The notes beneath the pieces were generated by a model, which was not told the origin of the DNA, did not search any database, and saw only the letters and a list, made by a program, of their open reading frames with translations. 64,000 nt of DNA from Pseudomonas fluorescens (lineage in GTDB: Bacteria; Pseudomonadota; Gammaproteobacteria; Pseudomonadales; Pseudomonadaceae). The stretch covers positions 1 through 64,000 of the forward strand of contig NZ_CABVHQ010000032.1 in the NCBI RefSeq assembly GCF_902497895.1, written 5' to 3'. Positions 38,700-47,573 of the stretch are shown here, in pieces (position 1 is the first letter of the stretch; the number at the start of each line of letters is the position of its first letter). Both the position numbers and the translations under genes were made by a program.

Positions 38700-40258
38700 T
38701 GGTCGGCCTCCGAGGGCTGCAGACCGAAGTCGGCGGGGAAGTGCTTGAGGGCGCTGGCTACCGGAAAGGAGACCATGCCGCCCAACGCGCACAGCGAACC
38801 GTACTGCAGGGTGTCGCACAGGTCCTTGAGGATGATCACCTGCGCATCGCGACCGCTCTGGTCAGGCGCGGCCAGCAGGCGGTCGATCACCTCTACACCT
38901 CGGGTCGAGCCGATGCGGCATGGGGTGCATTTGCCGCAGGATTCCTCGGCGCAGAACTGCATGGCGAAGCGCGCCATGCGGGCCATGTCCAGGCTGTCGT
39001 CAGCCACCACTACACCACCGTGACCGAGCATGGCGCCGATGGCGGCGAAGGCTTCGTAATCCAGCGGAGTGTCGAATTGCCCGGGTGGCACCCAGGCGCC
39101 GAGGGGGCCGCCAACCTGAGCGGCCTTCAGCGGCCGGCCACTGGCGGTACCACCGCCGTAGTCTTCCACCAGTTCCCGCAGGGTCAGGCCAAAGGCCCGT
39201 TCCACCAGGCCGCCGTGTCGAATATTGCCCGCCAGCTGAAAGGGCATGGTGCCCAGGGAGCGGCCCATGCCGTAATCGCGATAGAACTGCGCGCCCTTGG
39301 CCAGAATCAGCGGCACCGAGGCCAGGGTCAGCACGTTGTGCACCAGGGTCGGCAGGCCGAACAGGCCCTGCAAGGCAGGGATCGGCGGCTTGGCGCGGAC
39401 GATCCCGCGCTTGCCTTCGAGCGAGTCCAGCAGCGCGGTTTCCTCACCGCAGATGTAAGCGCCGGCACCAACTCGCACTTCCATATCGAAGGTCTGGCCA
39501 CTGCCGCCGACATTGGCGCCGAGGTAACCGGCGGCCCGGGCGATGTCCAGCGCCTCGCGCAGTGTGGCCACGGCCTGTGGATATTCCGAGCGCACATAGA
39601 TGTAGCCGTAGCTGGCGCCGACGGTGAGACCGGCAATGGCCATGCCTTCGATCAGCAGGAAGGGGTCGCCTTCCATCAACATGCGGTCGGCGAAGGTGCC
39701 GGAGTCGCCTTCGTCGGCGTTGCACACGATGTATTTCTGCGCAGCCTGGGTGCCGCGCACCGTGCGCCATTTGATCCCCGCCGGGAAGGCCGCGCCGCCA
39801 CGGCCACGCAGGCCCGAATCGAACACTGCGGTCGCGGTCTGCTCGCCACCCAGGGCGATGGCCTGGGTCAGGCCCTCGAAGCCGCCGTGGGCCCGGTAAT
39901 CCTCCAGGGACAGCGGCCGGGTAATGCCGGCGCGGGCGAACAGCAGGCGTTGTTGAGTCTTTAGATAAGGAAACTGCTCCACCAGACCCAAGGCCAGTGG
40001 ATGGGCGGACGGCTCGCCTTGCAGCGCATCGAGCACGGATGGCACATCGGCAGCGGTCAGCGGGCCGAAGCCGATACGGCCTTGCGGGCTGTCCATTTCC
40101 AGCAGCGGTTCGAGCCAGTACAGGCCGCGAGAGCTGGTGCGTTGCAGGTCCAGCGGCAGATTGCGTTCCCGGGCCTGAGTGGCAAGGGCCACGGCGACTT
40201 CATCGGCGCCCACGGCACGGGCCAGGGAATCACCGGGCAAATAGAGGCACGGCATCAT
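38696..40258 (-). CDS. fdsB: NAD-dependent formate dehydrogenase, flavin beta subunit
   Basis: A 520-residue NuoF-like diaphorase subunit. The FMN/NAD region has LRGRGGAAFPAGIKW, CNADEGDSGTFADR and GAGAYICGEETALLDSLEG. The 4Fe-4S cluster is bound by ESCGKCTPCRIG and the later Cys in GSLCALGG. It passes electrons from FdsA to NAD. Two adjacent ATGs (40258 and 40255) follow AGGAGG; 40258 overlaps the fdsG stop as ATGA and 40255 has the better spacing. The N-terminal 110 residues form an extra thioredoxin-like part, as in other fused FdsB proteins. Confidence 0.94.
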   Translation of the reverse strand: MMPCLYLPGDSLARAVGADEVAVALATQARERNLPLDLQRTSSRGLYWLEPLLEMDSPQGRIGFGPLTAADVPSVLDALQGEPSAHPLALGLVEQFPYLKTQQRLLFARAGITRPLSLEDYRAHGGFEGLTQAIALGGEQTATAVFDSGLRGRGGAAFPAGIKWRTVRGTQAAQKYIVCNADEGDSGTFADRMLMEGDPFLLIEGMAIAGLTVGASYGYIYVRSEYPQAVATLREALDIARAAGYLGANVGGSGQTFDMEVRVGAGAYICGEETALLDSLEGKRGIVRAKPPIPALQGLFGLPTLVHNVLTLASVPLILAKGAQFYRDYGMGRSLGTMPFQLAGNIRHGGLVERAFGLTLRELVEDYGGGTASGRPLKAAQVGGPLGAWVPPGQFDTPLDYEAFAAIGAMLGHGGVVVADDSLDMARMARFAMQFCAEESCGKCTPCRIGSTRGVEVIDRLLAAPDQSGRDAQVIILKDLCDTLQYGSLCALGGMVSFPVASALKHFPADFGLQPSEADQ

Positions 40259-40731
40259 GCGTCCTCCTGGCAAGCGTCGAGCAGGGCATCCAGGCGTTCG
40301 GCGCTGAGCCGCGCATGCAGCTGGCCATCAAGCTCCAGGGCTGGCGAGCAGGCGCAGGCGCCGAGGCAATATACCGGGCGCAGACTGATGTTGCCGTCGG
40401 CGCTGCTGCCGTGGTCGTCCAGTTGCAGGCGTTCGCGCAATTGCGCGGCGAGCTGCTCGGCGCCGCGGCTCTGGCAGGACTCGGCCCGGCACAGACGCAG
40501 GATATGCCGGGCCGGGGGCGCGGTGCGCAAGTCATGGTAAAAGCTGATCACCCCGCGAATCTCGGCCTGACTCTGGTTGAGGGCGTGGGCAATCTCGGGG
40601 ATGGCGGCATCGGGGATGTAACCGATGCCCTCCTGAATCTCATGAAGGATCGGCAACAGTGCGCCGGGAGTGCCCTTGTGGCGCTCCAGCAGGCTGTTGA
40701 CCATAGGCAGGTGCAACATCTCATCAGGCAT
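40255..40731 (-). CDS. fdsG: NAD-dependent formate dehydrogenase, gamma subunit
   Basis: A 158-residue NuoE-like thioredoxin-fold protein binding one 2Fe-2S cluster through CRAESC and CLGACACSP. It starts the fdsGBAD operon. ATG 40731 is chosen because AGGA lies 7 nt upstream; the open frame above it has none. It stabilises and electronically couples to FdsB. Confidence 0.92.
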   Translation of the reverse strand: MPDEMLHLPMVNSLLERHKGTPGALLPILHEIQEGIGYIPDAAIPEIAHALNQSQAEIRGVISFYHDLRTAPPARHILRLCRAESCQSRGAEQLAAQLRERLQLDDHGSSADGNISLRPVYCLGACACSPALELDGQLHARLSAERLDALLDACQEDA

Positions 40732-41258
40732 ACAGCATTCCTCACGGTCACGGGCAAACCAGGCGGTTGTCGGTTGTCCGAAAGTGTCGGCTGCGGCACT
40801 CACACCACGTCACGGTATCGTGGCATTTTCAGGCCGTTGGCCAGGCACCCTGAGCGGGCATCTTGTTGGGCCCGGTGCGGTCTTTGCCGCACCTCTTCAG
40901 GGCATAACAGGCAGCTTGCCACGCTGCCTTTGATTCATCTGCACCAAAGCGACGTGTTCGATTCTTTCTACGACCACCCATTAAGTCTAGAAGAGCGCAG
41001 CCCAAGGCGTCGTCTCCCTGAGTGGACTGGTGATCATTCTGTGATTTAACGCTGTTGAGTGTTAAAAACCCGCTCTGAAGGATCGTTATGCCCTTTCGCT
41101 TAGGGGAAATCTGAAGATCAAAAGATCGCAGCCTTCGGCAGCTCCTACAAACGTCTAGCCACGAACCAGCAGGGTTTTGCGCTTCCCGATAGTCAGGCGT
41201 GGAGACGCCTGATCCGCTGAATCAATCAGGGATCAGGCTTGGAGCTTGACTCCACTCT
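40732..41258. other. Gap upstream of the fds operon
   Basis: It holds the fds promoter region (minus strand) and, toward the deaminase, a REP. There is no gene and I find no -24/-12 promoter or clear operator. Confidence 0.4.
41112..41148. repeat. Single REP element
   Basis: GCAGCCTTCGGCAGCTCCTA at the right end is identical to the copy at 25866. Confidence 0.8.
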
Positions 41259-42497
41259 CTACACGCCATTTTTGACTGCGTTGATCAGGTCCTGGCTAAG
41301 GACTTGATTCGGCGCCACTTGAACGCTTTGGGTATAGAAGGGGGGCAGGTTCTGGGCCAGGGTCGCCAGCGCTTCAGGCGTGGTGTTACCCGGCAGCAGC
41401 ACGTATTGCAGGTTCGACGGGTAACTCTGGGGCACCGGGCCCTCCATGGTTGATCCATAAGCGCCGAAGGTCATCACCGCTTGCGGGGTGGTCGGGTCGG
41501 GGGCGTAGAGGAACACGAAGGTGCCATATTTTGGGTGCGTCAGGTATTGCTCGGCCTGTGCGCGAACGACCGGGTCCGGGTCGTTCATCAAGGTCCAGCG
41601 CATGACGGCGTAGTTGCGGGTGGTCTCCATGAAGGCGGTACGGATCGGCGACTGGTTCTCTACTCCGCCCAGGCACACCAGGAGGTTGCCGAATGGATCG
41701 AGCAACGCCACGGAGTTGAAGATCTCGGCTTTTTGCGCAGTCTTCAGCAACGGCGCGGCCAGTTCTGCGCCGGGGTCTCGCGGGTTGGCCGAGGTTACGG
41801 TCAAGGCAAAGGGGCTGAGTATGGTCAACGCCCGGCGTACCGGACTGTTGGCCGGGAGTGTCGCCGGGTTCTGCAGTTGCGAAGGGTCCAGGCCACTGTT
41901 GTTGCTGGCTGCGCGCACGGTATTGACGCTGGCGTCGAAGATCGAAGCGGTGAGGTAGTAGCTCGATGCGTCGATGCCCTGGCCGCCGAATGCCGGCTTC
42001 GTCGAGCCCTGATAGGCCCGGTTGACCGGGGCGCCGATGGCGTAATAGGCCCAGGTGTTTTGCGCCTGCTGACGAATCTGGGGCGGCAGGGACGGGAAGT
42101 TGAACTGGCTGTTGTAGTTGATCCCGGCATAGGTATCGATTGCGCTGACGGCGACATTGAAGCCGGCGGTAAGCAGCGAGCCGGCGCACATGGCGCAAGG
42201 GTCGAGGGTGGTCACGACCGTCAGTTGGTTGGGCGGAGGAAGGTTCAGCGCTGCTACGTTCTCGTAATACCAGTCGACCAGCTGTCGCTCGCCATGGGCG
42301 GTCGGGTCGTGAGGCAGGAAGTAGGTGGTGCTGCCCAGGAAGGGCATCAGTACGTTGTTGTGCATCGCGACTATGACTTCGCCGGTCGCGTTATGGATGA
42401 TGGCGCCGCCGACGGCGAAGGTTTGCTGAATGGCGGCCAGAATAGCCTGATCGGCGACTTTATCTACAGCTTCCTGTGCACTTTTTACTGTGCTCAT
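41259..42497 (-). CDS. Cytidine-deaminase-fold protein with long C-terminal extension
   Basis: A 412-residue protein. The first 130 residues form a zinc deaminase of the CDA/tRNA-adenosine type with the ligands and catalytic Glu in TAHGERQLV (His68, Glu70) and TLDPCAMCAG (Cys101, Cys104). The remaining 280 residues have no domain I know; they contain repeated aliphatic and proline-rich stretches and FLYAPDPTTPQAVMTFGAYG. No signal peptide, no secretion tag. AAGGAG lies 9 nt before the ATG. It stands alone, flanked by a REP and a non-coding gap. Substrate could be a free base, nucleoside or a side product; not resolved. Confidence 0.78.
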   Translation of the reverse strand: MSTVKSAQEAVDKVADQAILAAIQQTFAVGGAIIHNATGEVIVAMHNNVLMPFLGSTTYFLPHDPTAHGERQLVDWYYENVAALNLPPPNQLTVVTTLDPCAMCAGSLLTAGFNVAVSAIDTYAGINYNSQFNFPSLPPQIRQQAQNTWAYYAIGAPVNRAYQGSTKPAFGGQGIDASSYYLTASIFDASVNTVRAASNNSGLDPSQLQNPATLPANSPVRRALTILSPFALTVTSANPRDPGAELAAPLLKTAQKAEIFNSVALLDPFGNLLVCLGGVENQSPIRTAFMETTRNYAVMRWTLMNDPDPVVRAQAEQYLTHPKYGTFVFLYAPDPTTPQAVMTFGAYGSTMEGPVPQSYPSNLQYVLLPGNTTPEALATLAQNLPPFYTQSVQVAPNQVLSQDLINAVKNGV

Positions 42498-42806
42498 GGT
42501 GTTCCAGCTCCTTGCTATCCTTGCGCCAGACCATTCTGGCGTTTGAAGACAATAGCTCAGGTTTTCCGGGCTGTTTATGTCGTTTGGCTTGAATGCTTAT
42601 GCACAACTGGCTCGTAGTAATCGTGATTTATAAGGGATTTTTTGGATCCGTTCGCATCTATGCGCAACTGGCTGTTTTTTCGGTTTTTTTACTGAGTGAA
42701 ACAAAATTGAACAGTTGTTGATTCAGCTCTGAAACAGCGCTGGGATTGGATCCGCAGAATTTTCATCAACAGAGTTATCCACAGGCTGGAGGGTAGATGT
42801 TGGTGG
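42498..42806. other. Gap upstream of the deaminase gene
   Basis: It is AT-rich at 42600-42720 and contains a DnaA-box-like TTATCCACA at 42774. It should hold the deaminase promoter. Two CGCAACTGGCT-like short repeats (near 42605 and 42663, TGCGCAACTGGCT and TGCACAACTGGCT) are seen. No gene. Confidence 0.4.
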
Positions 42807-44036
42807 CTACTTGCGTTCGGCCAGCAGCATCAGGTTGCGCGGCGTCAGTGGGGTTTCGCAGAACACTCCGAGACGAACGCCATAACCTTGCTCTTGCAGA
42901 AATAATACCCGATCGAGCACTAGCCAGAGTTCCAGGGGCCGACGAAACAGGCCACGTACCAGCTCCAGATTGCGCACATGCGCCAACCGCTGCCAGCCGG
43001 CGGCTTCCAGGGCCGACCAATCCTGTTCGTTTGTGGATAACTCTTTGAGGGCGGCGAGGTCGCGGCAATAGTCGGCGAACGGCTTGTCCAGCCAGGCGCT
43101 GGGCAATGAGGGCGTCGACAGATAGTCGTCGCAGCCGCGCAGGTCCCTCTGCAGCAGATCGAAGGCCAGGCGCCGGGCCATCGAGGTGTCACGCTGGCGC
43201 CGTACACGAGCGCCAGCGGTGACTGTTTCGCTGAGGGGCAGTGCCAGGTCGTCCAGCGATAACCGCAGGCCTGATGCCTTGGCTGCGATCGACAGTGCCT
43301 GGTACTCATCGCTCTGGATGCGGTTGTAGCAACAGGGGGCGATAGCCAGTTGCTTGCAGCCCGCGGCGCTGGCCAATTGCATCAGGCGCACATGCAGGTC
43401 GCCGCAGGCGTGCAGGGCGACCGGAGTGTGTCCGGTGTCCAGACGCGAGACGGCGTCTTCTGCCAGAACGTCCTGTTGCACGTGGGTTGCGGGAAGTCGA
43501 TGGCGTTGGCTGAGCTGCTGGCCGGAGGCGATCAGTGCCGGGTCGTGTTCCAGGCAAGTCAGTAGTTGCCCGGTTTGCAGCAGACGTCGACCCAGATGCC
43601 CTTTGCCCGCGCACCAGTCGAGCCAGTGGGTGGGGGGCTCAGCAAACTGCAAGCAACCGGCGAAAGCTTCGATCTGCTGCCATTTGCGTCCGGGAACATC
43701 GACGTTCAAGCGTCGGGTGGCAGGATCGAGCGGATGGCTGGGCAGATCACCGAGAGCGCTGAGCGCGACCGAGGTGGCCGCCAGCGCTGCAAAGGGTGCC
43801 GGGGCATCCAGGTGTTGTGGCTGATTGTGGCTGGCTTCGGCGTCTTCCAGTGAACGTTGGCGCAGCCAGTGGGCCAGTTGGGGATGCTGCGCTTCCCAGG
43901 GCAGTTGCCGATGGATAAAGGGCCGCGGTCGCCACAGCGCCTGATGCTCGATGAGGAATGCATCCAGGGCCTTGAAGCGGGCGAGCAGCTGCTCGCCCTT
44001 CAATACCTGCGGCAGATCAGCGTCCCTGGCAGGCAT
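42807..44036 (-). CDS. SAM-dependent methyltransferase (METTL25-like)
   Basis: A 409-residue cytoplasmic protein. The SAM-binding motif I is LDWCAGKGHLGRRLL near residue 168, followed by the acidic LEHDPALI. A distinctive ALHACGDLHVRL and IAPCCYNRI pair is the mark of the Methyltransf_32 group, related to eukaryotic METTL25/RRNAD1. The substrate is unknown. Its start overlaps the end of the ABC permease gene by 20 nt, so it is transcribed with the transporter operon. Confidence 0.83.
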   Translation of the reverse strand: MPARDADLPQVLKGEQLLARFKALDAFLIEHQALWRPRPFIHRQLPWEAQHPQLAHWLRQRSLEDAEASHNQPQHLDAPAPFAALAATSVALSALGDLPSHPLDPATRRLNVDVPGRKWQQIEAFAGCLQFAEPPTHWLDWCAGKGHLGRRLLQTGQLLTCLEHDPALIASGQQLSQRHRLPATHVQQDVLAEDAVSRLDTGHTPVALHACGDLHVRLMQLASAAGCKQLAIAPCCYNRIQSDEYQALSIAAKASGLRLSLDDLALPLSETVTAGARVRRQRDTSMARRLAFDLLQRDLRGCDDYLSTPSLPSAWLDKPFADYCRDLAALKELSTNEQDWSALEAAGWQRLAHVRNLELVRGLFRRPLELWLVLDRVLFLQEQGYGVRLGVFCETPLTPRNLMLLAERK

Positions 44037-44706
44037 CGACGCGCAACCAGCGCTCCAGCAGTTTGAAACCGCGTACCAGTACGTAAGCCATCAGCAAGTA
44101 GAACATGCCTGCGGCGAAGAAGATCTCCACCGGCAGATAGGTCCGCGCAATGATGGTCCGGGCCATGCCGGTCAGTTCCAGCAGGGTCACGGTACTGGCC
44201 AAGGCGCTGGCCTTGAGCATCAAGATCACTTCGTTGCTATAGGCCGGCAAACCGATCCGCGCCGCGCGCGGCAGGATGATGTAGAACAGCGCCTTGGGCC
44301 GGGACATGCCCAGGGCCCGCGCCGCTTCGATCTCACCGGGTGGAATGGCCTGGATCGCGCCGCGCAGGATTTCGGCAATGTAGGCAGCCGTGTGCAAGGT
44401 CATGGTGGCAGTGGCACACCAGAACGGATTACGCAGGTAAGGCCACAGGACGCTCTCGCGCACCGCGTCGAACTGCGCAAGGCCGTAGTAGACCAGGAAC
44501 AACTGCACCAGCAGCGGCGTGCCACGGAAGAAGAAAATGTAGGCGTAAGGCAGGGCTCGTACGTACCAGCGCCCGGACGAGCGGGCGATGCCCAGCGGAA
44601 TGGCCAGCAGCAAGCCGAGGATGACGGCGATGGCGACCAGTTCCAGGGTCAGGGTTGCGCCCTGCGCCAGTTTCGGCAGCCATTTGATGATCACTTCCCA
44701 GTTCAT
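44017..44706 (-). CDS. Polar amino-acid ABC transporter permease (HisM-like)
   Basis: A 229-residue inner-membrane permease with about five membrane segments. The coupling motif EAARALGMSRPKALFYIILPRA (EAA loop) is clear, as is IPPGEIEAARA before it. ATG 44706 overlaps the stop of the other permease by 4 nt and follows GAGGAG. It pairs with the HisQ-like permease for uptake of basic or polar amino acids. Confidence 0.93.
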   Translation of the reverse strand: MNWEVIIKWLPKLAQGATLTLELVAIAVILGLLLAIPLGIARSSGRWYVRALPYAYIFFFRGTPLLVQLFLVYYGLAQFDAVRESVLWPYLRNPFWCATATMTLHTAAYIAEILRGAIQAIPPGEIEAARALGMSRPKALFYIILPRAARIGLPAYSNEVILMLKASALASTVTLLELTGMARTIIARTYLPVEIFFAAGMFYLLMAYVLVRGFKLLERWLRVDACQGR

Positions 44707-45398
44707 TGCGTGCTCCTCGCGAAGCCGCGAGCGGCGCGTCGTTCCAGAAAGTGCATGCCGGTCATGGCAAGAACCGTCAGGCCCAGGTACATGAAGGCGG
44801 CAACCATATAAAAGGTGAACGCCTGTTTGGAGAAGTTCACCGCGATTTGCGAGTGACGCATGATCTCTTCCAGGCCGATCACCGATACCAGCGCGGTGTC
44901 CTTCATCAGGATCATGAACAGGTTGCCCAGCCCCGGCAGGGCGATGCGCCACATCTGCGGCATGATCAGCCTGGTGAAGATCCGGAATTTCGACAGGCCC
45001 AAGGCTACGCCGGCTTCACGATGGCCTTTGGGGATTGCCAGGATCGCACCGCGGAAAACTTCCGTGGCGTAGGCGCCGAAGCACAGGCCCAAGGCAATCA
45101 CACCGGCAGCGAAGGCGTTGAGCTCCAGATCGGGATTACCGAAGAACTCGCCCAGGGCCCGCATCAGGTTGACGGTGCCAAAGTAAATCAACAGTACCCA
45201 AAGCAATTCCGGGATACCGCGCACCAGCGTTGAGTAAGTACCGCCAAGCCACTGCAGTGGCTTGTACGGGGAAGTCTTGGCCAAGGCGCCGAGCAAACCG
45301 AGAACCAACCCCAGGCACAATGCCGAGAGAGCCAGTTTGACGGTCATCAGCGCGCCAGCGGCGAGCGCCGGGCCGAATCCGTAGAGATCGATATTCAT
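44703..45398 (-). CDS. Polar amino-acid ABC transporter permease (HisQ-like)
   Basis: A 231-residue membrane protein with the EAA motif REAGVALGLSKFRIFTRLIM and FRGAILAIPKGH. It forms the heterodimeric channel with the next gene. The operon order is ATPase, binding protein, permease, permease, methyltransferase, all on the minus strand. Confidence 0.93.
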   Translation of the reverse strand: MNIDLYGFGPALAAGALMTVKLALSALCLGLVLGLLGALAKTSPYKPLQWLGGTYSTLVRGIPELLWVLLIYFGTVNLMRALGEFFGNPDLELNAFAAGVIALGLCFGAYATEVFRGAILAIPKGHREAGVALGLSKFRIFTRLIMPQMWRIALPGLGNLFMILMKDTALVSVIGLEEIMRHSQIAVNFSKQAFTFYMVAAFMYLGLTVLAMTGMHFLERRAARGFARSTQ

Positions 45399-45479
45399 GG
45401 AGTTCTTTTTTTTAGATCGCAGCAGGCTTTGCCAAGGACCGTCACCGCGGGGTTGCGGTGACGGTCAGGCAAGTCAGGA

Positions 45480-46232
45480 TCAATAGATGCTGAACGGGAA
45501 GTATTTGTCGTTGATCTTTTTATAGGTGCCGTCAGCCACTATTTCTTTCAGTGCGGCGTTCAGCTTCTCGCGGATCGGATCGCCTTTGCGTACGGCAATA
45601 CCGATTTTGTCGCTTTCTTCAACCGGCTCACCTTTGAACTCATAAGGCTTGCCCGCGTCGCTTTTGAGCCACTCGTAGTTGACGTACTTATCGGCCAGGA
45701 TCGCGTCGACACGGCCGGAAGTCAGGTCCAGATAAGCGTTTTCCTGGGTGTCGTAGAGTTTGATCTGGACCGCGTCACCCAGATTGTCTTCCAGCCAGGT
45801 ACCGGCCAGGGTCGCGCGTTGGGCGCCGATGACTTTGCCTTTGAGCGAGTCTTTGTCGGTCTTGAAATCGGCATTGGCTTTAGGCGCGATGAATTGCAGC
45901 TTGTTCGAGTAGTACGGTTCGCTGAAGTCGACGGCTTGCTTGCGCTCGTCAGTGATCGACATCGAGGAGATCAGGAAGTCGAACTTCTTCGCGTTCAGGG
46001 CTGGGATGATGCCGTCCCAGTCGGAGGTGACGATGGTGCACTCGGTTTTCATCTTGGCGCACAGAGCGTTGCCAATATCGACGTCGAAACCGACGACCTG
46101 GCCGCTGGCATCTTTATTGTTGAACGGCGGGTAGGCCGCTTCGATGCCCATTTTCAGGGTTTCGGCAGCAGCGGTGGCGCTGAACGCCAGGGTAACGGCA
46201 GCGGCCAAAAGGAATTTTTTATAGCTCTGCAT
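45480..46232 (-). CDS. Periplasmic amino-acid binding protein
   Basis: A 250-residue solute-binding protein of family 3 (ArgT/HisJ/AotJ type). A signal peptide (MQSYKKFLLAAAVTLAFSAT) is cleaved near ATAAAETLK. The lobes show GIEAAYPPFNNKDASGQVVG, GFDVDIGNALC and LISSMSITDERKQAVDFSEP. These are close to lysine/arginine/ornithine/histidine binders; exact specificity is not readable. GGAG lies 9 nt before the ATG. Confidence 0.93.
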   Translation of the reverse strand: MQSYKKFLLAAAVTLAFSATAAAETLKMGIEAAYPPFNNKDASGQVVGFDVDIGNALCAKMKTECTIVTSDWDGIIPALNAKKFDFLISSMSITDERKQAVDFSEPYYSNKLQFIAPKANADFKTDKDSLKGKVIGAQRATLAGTWLEDNLGDAVQIKLYDTQENAYLDLTSGRVDAILADKYVNYEWLKSDAGKPYEFKGEPVEESDKIGIAVRKGDPIREKLNAALKEIVADGTYKKINDKYFPFSIY

Positions 46233-46245
46233 GCGTGTAGCTCCG

Positions 46246-47019
46246 TTAGCGGTTGCTGGACATGAATTGTTTGCAGCGTGCCGAAAGCGGGTTCTCGAAA
46301 ACCTGCTGTGGCGATCCTTGCTCTTCGATCAGGCCTTGATGAAGGAACACCACTTCACTGGATACCTGACGGGCGAAGCCCATTTCATGGGTGACCAACA
46401 GCATGGTGCGACCTTCTTCGGCCAGCGCGCGGATCACATTAAGCACTTCCTGAACCATTTCCGGGTCAAGGGCCGAAGTCGGCTCATCAAACAGAATGAC
46501 TTTGGGTTGCATCGCCAGCGTACGGGCAATGGCCGCACGCTGTTGCTGACCACCGGAGAGTTGGGCCGGGTAGGCGTGGCGTTTGTCAGCGATACCGACC
46601 TTGGCCAGCAAGGCTTCGGCAACTTCGATGGCGTCGCGCTTGCTCTGCCCCAGCACCCGGCGTGGCGCTTCGATGATGTTGTCGAGCACGCTCATGTGCG
46701 GCCAGAGGTTAAAGTTTTGAAATACAAAACCGATCTCGCTGCGCATGCGATTGATCTGCCTGCCGTCGGCAGCGACCAGATCACCGTTTTTTGCGGCTTT
46801 GAGCTTGAGCTCTTCGCCGGCCACCAGGATCTGGCCCTGATGCGGGTTTTCCAGCAGGTTGATGCAGCGAAGGAAAGTGGACTTGCCGGAACCGGAGGAA
46901 CCCAGGATCGAGATCACATCGCCGTCGCGGGCGGTCAGCGAGATACCTTTGAGTACCTCAAGCGTGCCGTAGCGTTTATGCAAGTTGCGGATTTCAAGCG
47001 CGGGCGTGGCCTCAGCCAT
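46246..47019 (-). CDS. Amino-acid ABC transporter ATP-binding protein
   Basis: A 257-residue HisP/GlnQ-like ATPase with Walker A GSSGSGKST, Q loop, signature LSGGQQQR, Walker B VILFDEPTSALDPE and the switch His in LLVTHEMGFARQV. It is the first gene of the transporter operon, 13 nt upstream of the binding protein gene. Confidence 0.94.
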   Translation of the reverse strand: MAEATPALEIRNLHKRYGTLEVLKGISLTARDGDVISILGSSGSGKSTFLRCINLLENPHQGQILVAGEELKLKAAKNGDLVAADGRQINRMRSEIGFVFQNFNLWPHMSVLDNIIEAPRRVLGQSKRDAIEVAEALLAKVGIADKRHAYPAQLSGGQQQRAAIARTLAMQPKVILFDEPTSALDPEMVQEVLNVIRALAEEGRTMLLVTHEMGFARQVSSEVVFLHQGLIEEQGSPQQVFENPLSARCKQFMSSNR

Positions 47020-47573
47020 GTGCGGTCCTCATTGTTTTGTAGCGCTCCTGCTGTTGGTGGCCTTCCTGGCGAGGCGGCCAAGCTAGCATAGCGTTTGAAT
47101 GACAGCCAACAGCGCTACGGGGGGTAAACAGCTGGCATGTGGCAGGTTGTCGCATCGGCGCAGCAGACTGTCGCGCTATCAACAACCGAACACTCGTTTG
47201 AACCTCTGTCGCGGCGGCTGTCGCGTAAAAAAGGGCGCGATGGTGCCAGCTTTGGCCGGGTGTTGGAAGCGCCGGTCAGCCAAAGGTTGCGAATGCGCAC
47301 CTTTATTGTGCGCGACCGACTTTTCCGATGTGTTTCTGGTGCGGCATTTCGTTCTTGAAGTGGGGTGTTGGGTAACGCTGTGGCGAATAGCCATTAAACT
47401 CAATGACTTGCGATGACCGACTGTTCGTCTTGCAGGCCCCGGAGTCACGGGCTTTGAAACATTTTGGCGTAAATTTTGCGTAAAGAATAAGGAACACCCC
47501 CGTTGGATACTTTTTACGAGAAAGTCTGCAGACGGGGTGGACTGAATCGCTTTCACCCGCAAAGGTAGATTGA
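47020..47573. other. Divergent regulatory region between ABC operon and permease
   Basis: 554 nt separating two divergent uptake units. It holds the promoter of the ABC operon on the left and a possible sigma-54 promoter for the permease on the right. No gene; frames found here are short and lack protein character. Confidence 0.45.
47465..47479 (+). promoter_or_regulatory. Possible sigma-54 promoter of the permease gene
   Basis: TGGCGTAAATTTTGC has the invariant GG and GC at the exact -24/-12 distance. It lies 95 nt upstream of the permease start. Nitrogen-regulated amino-acid permeases often use such promoters. No enhancer site was identified. Confidence 0.45.
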
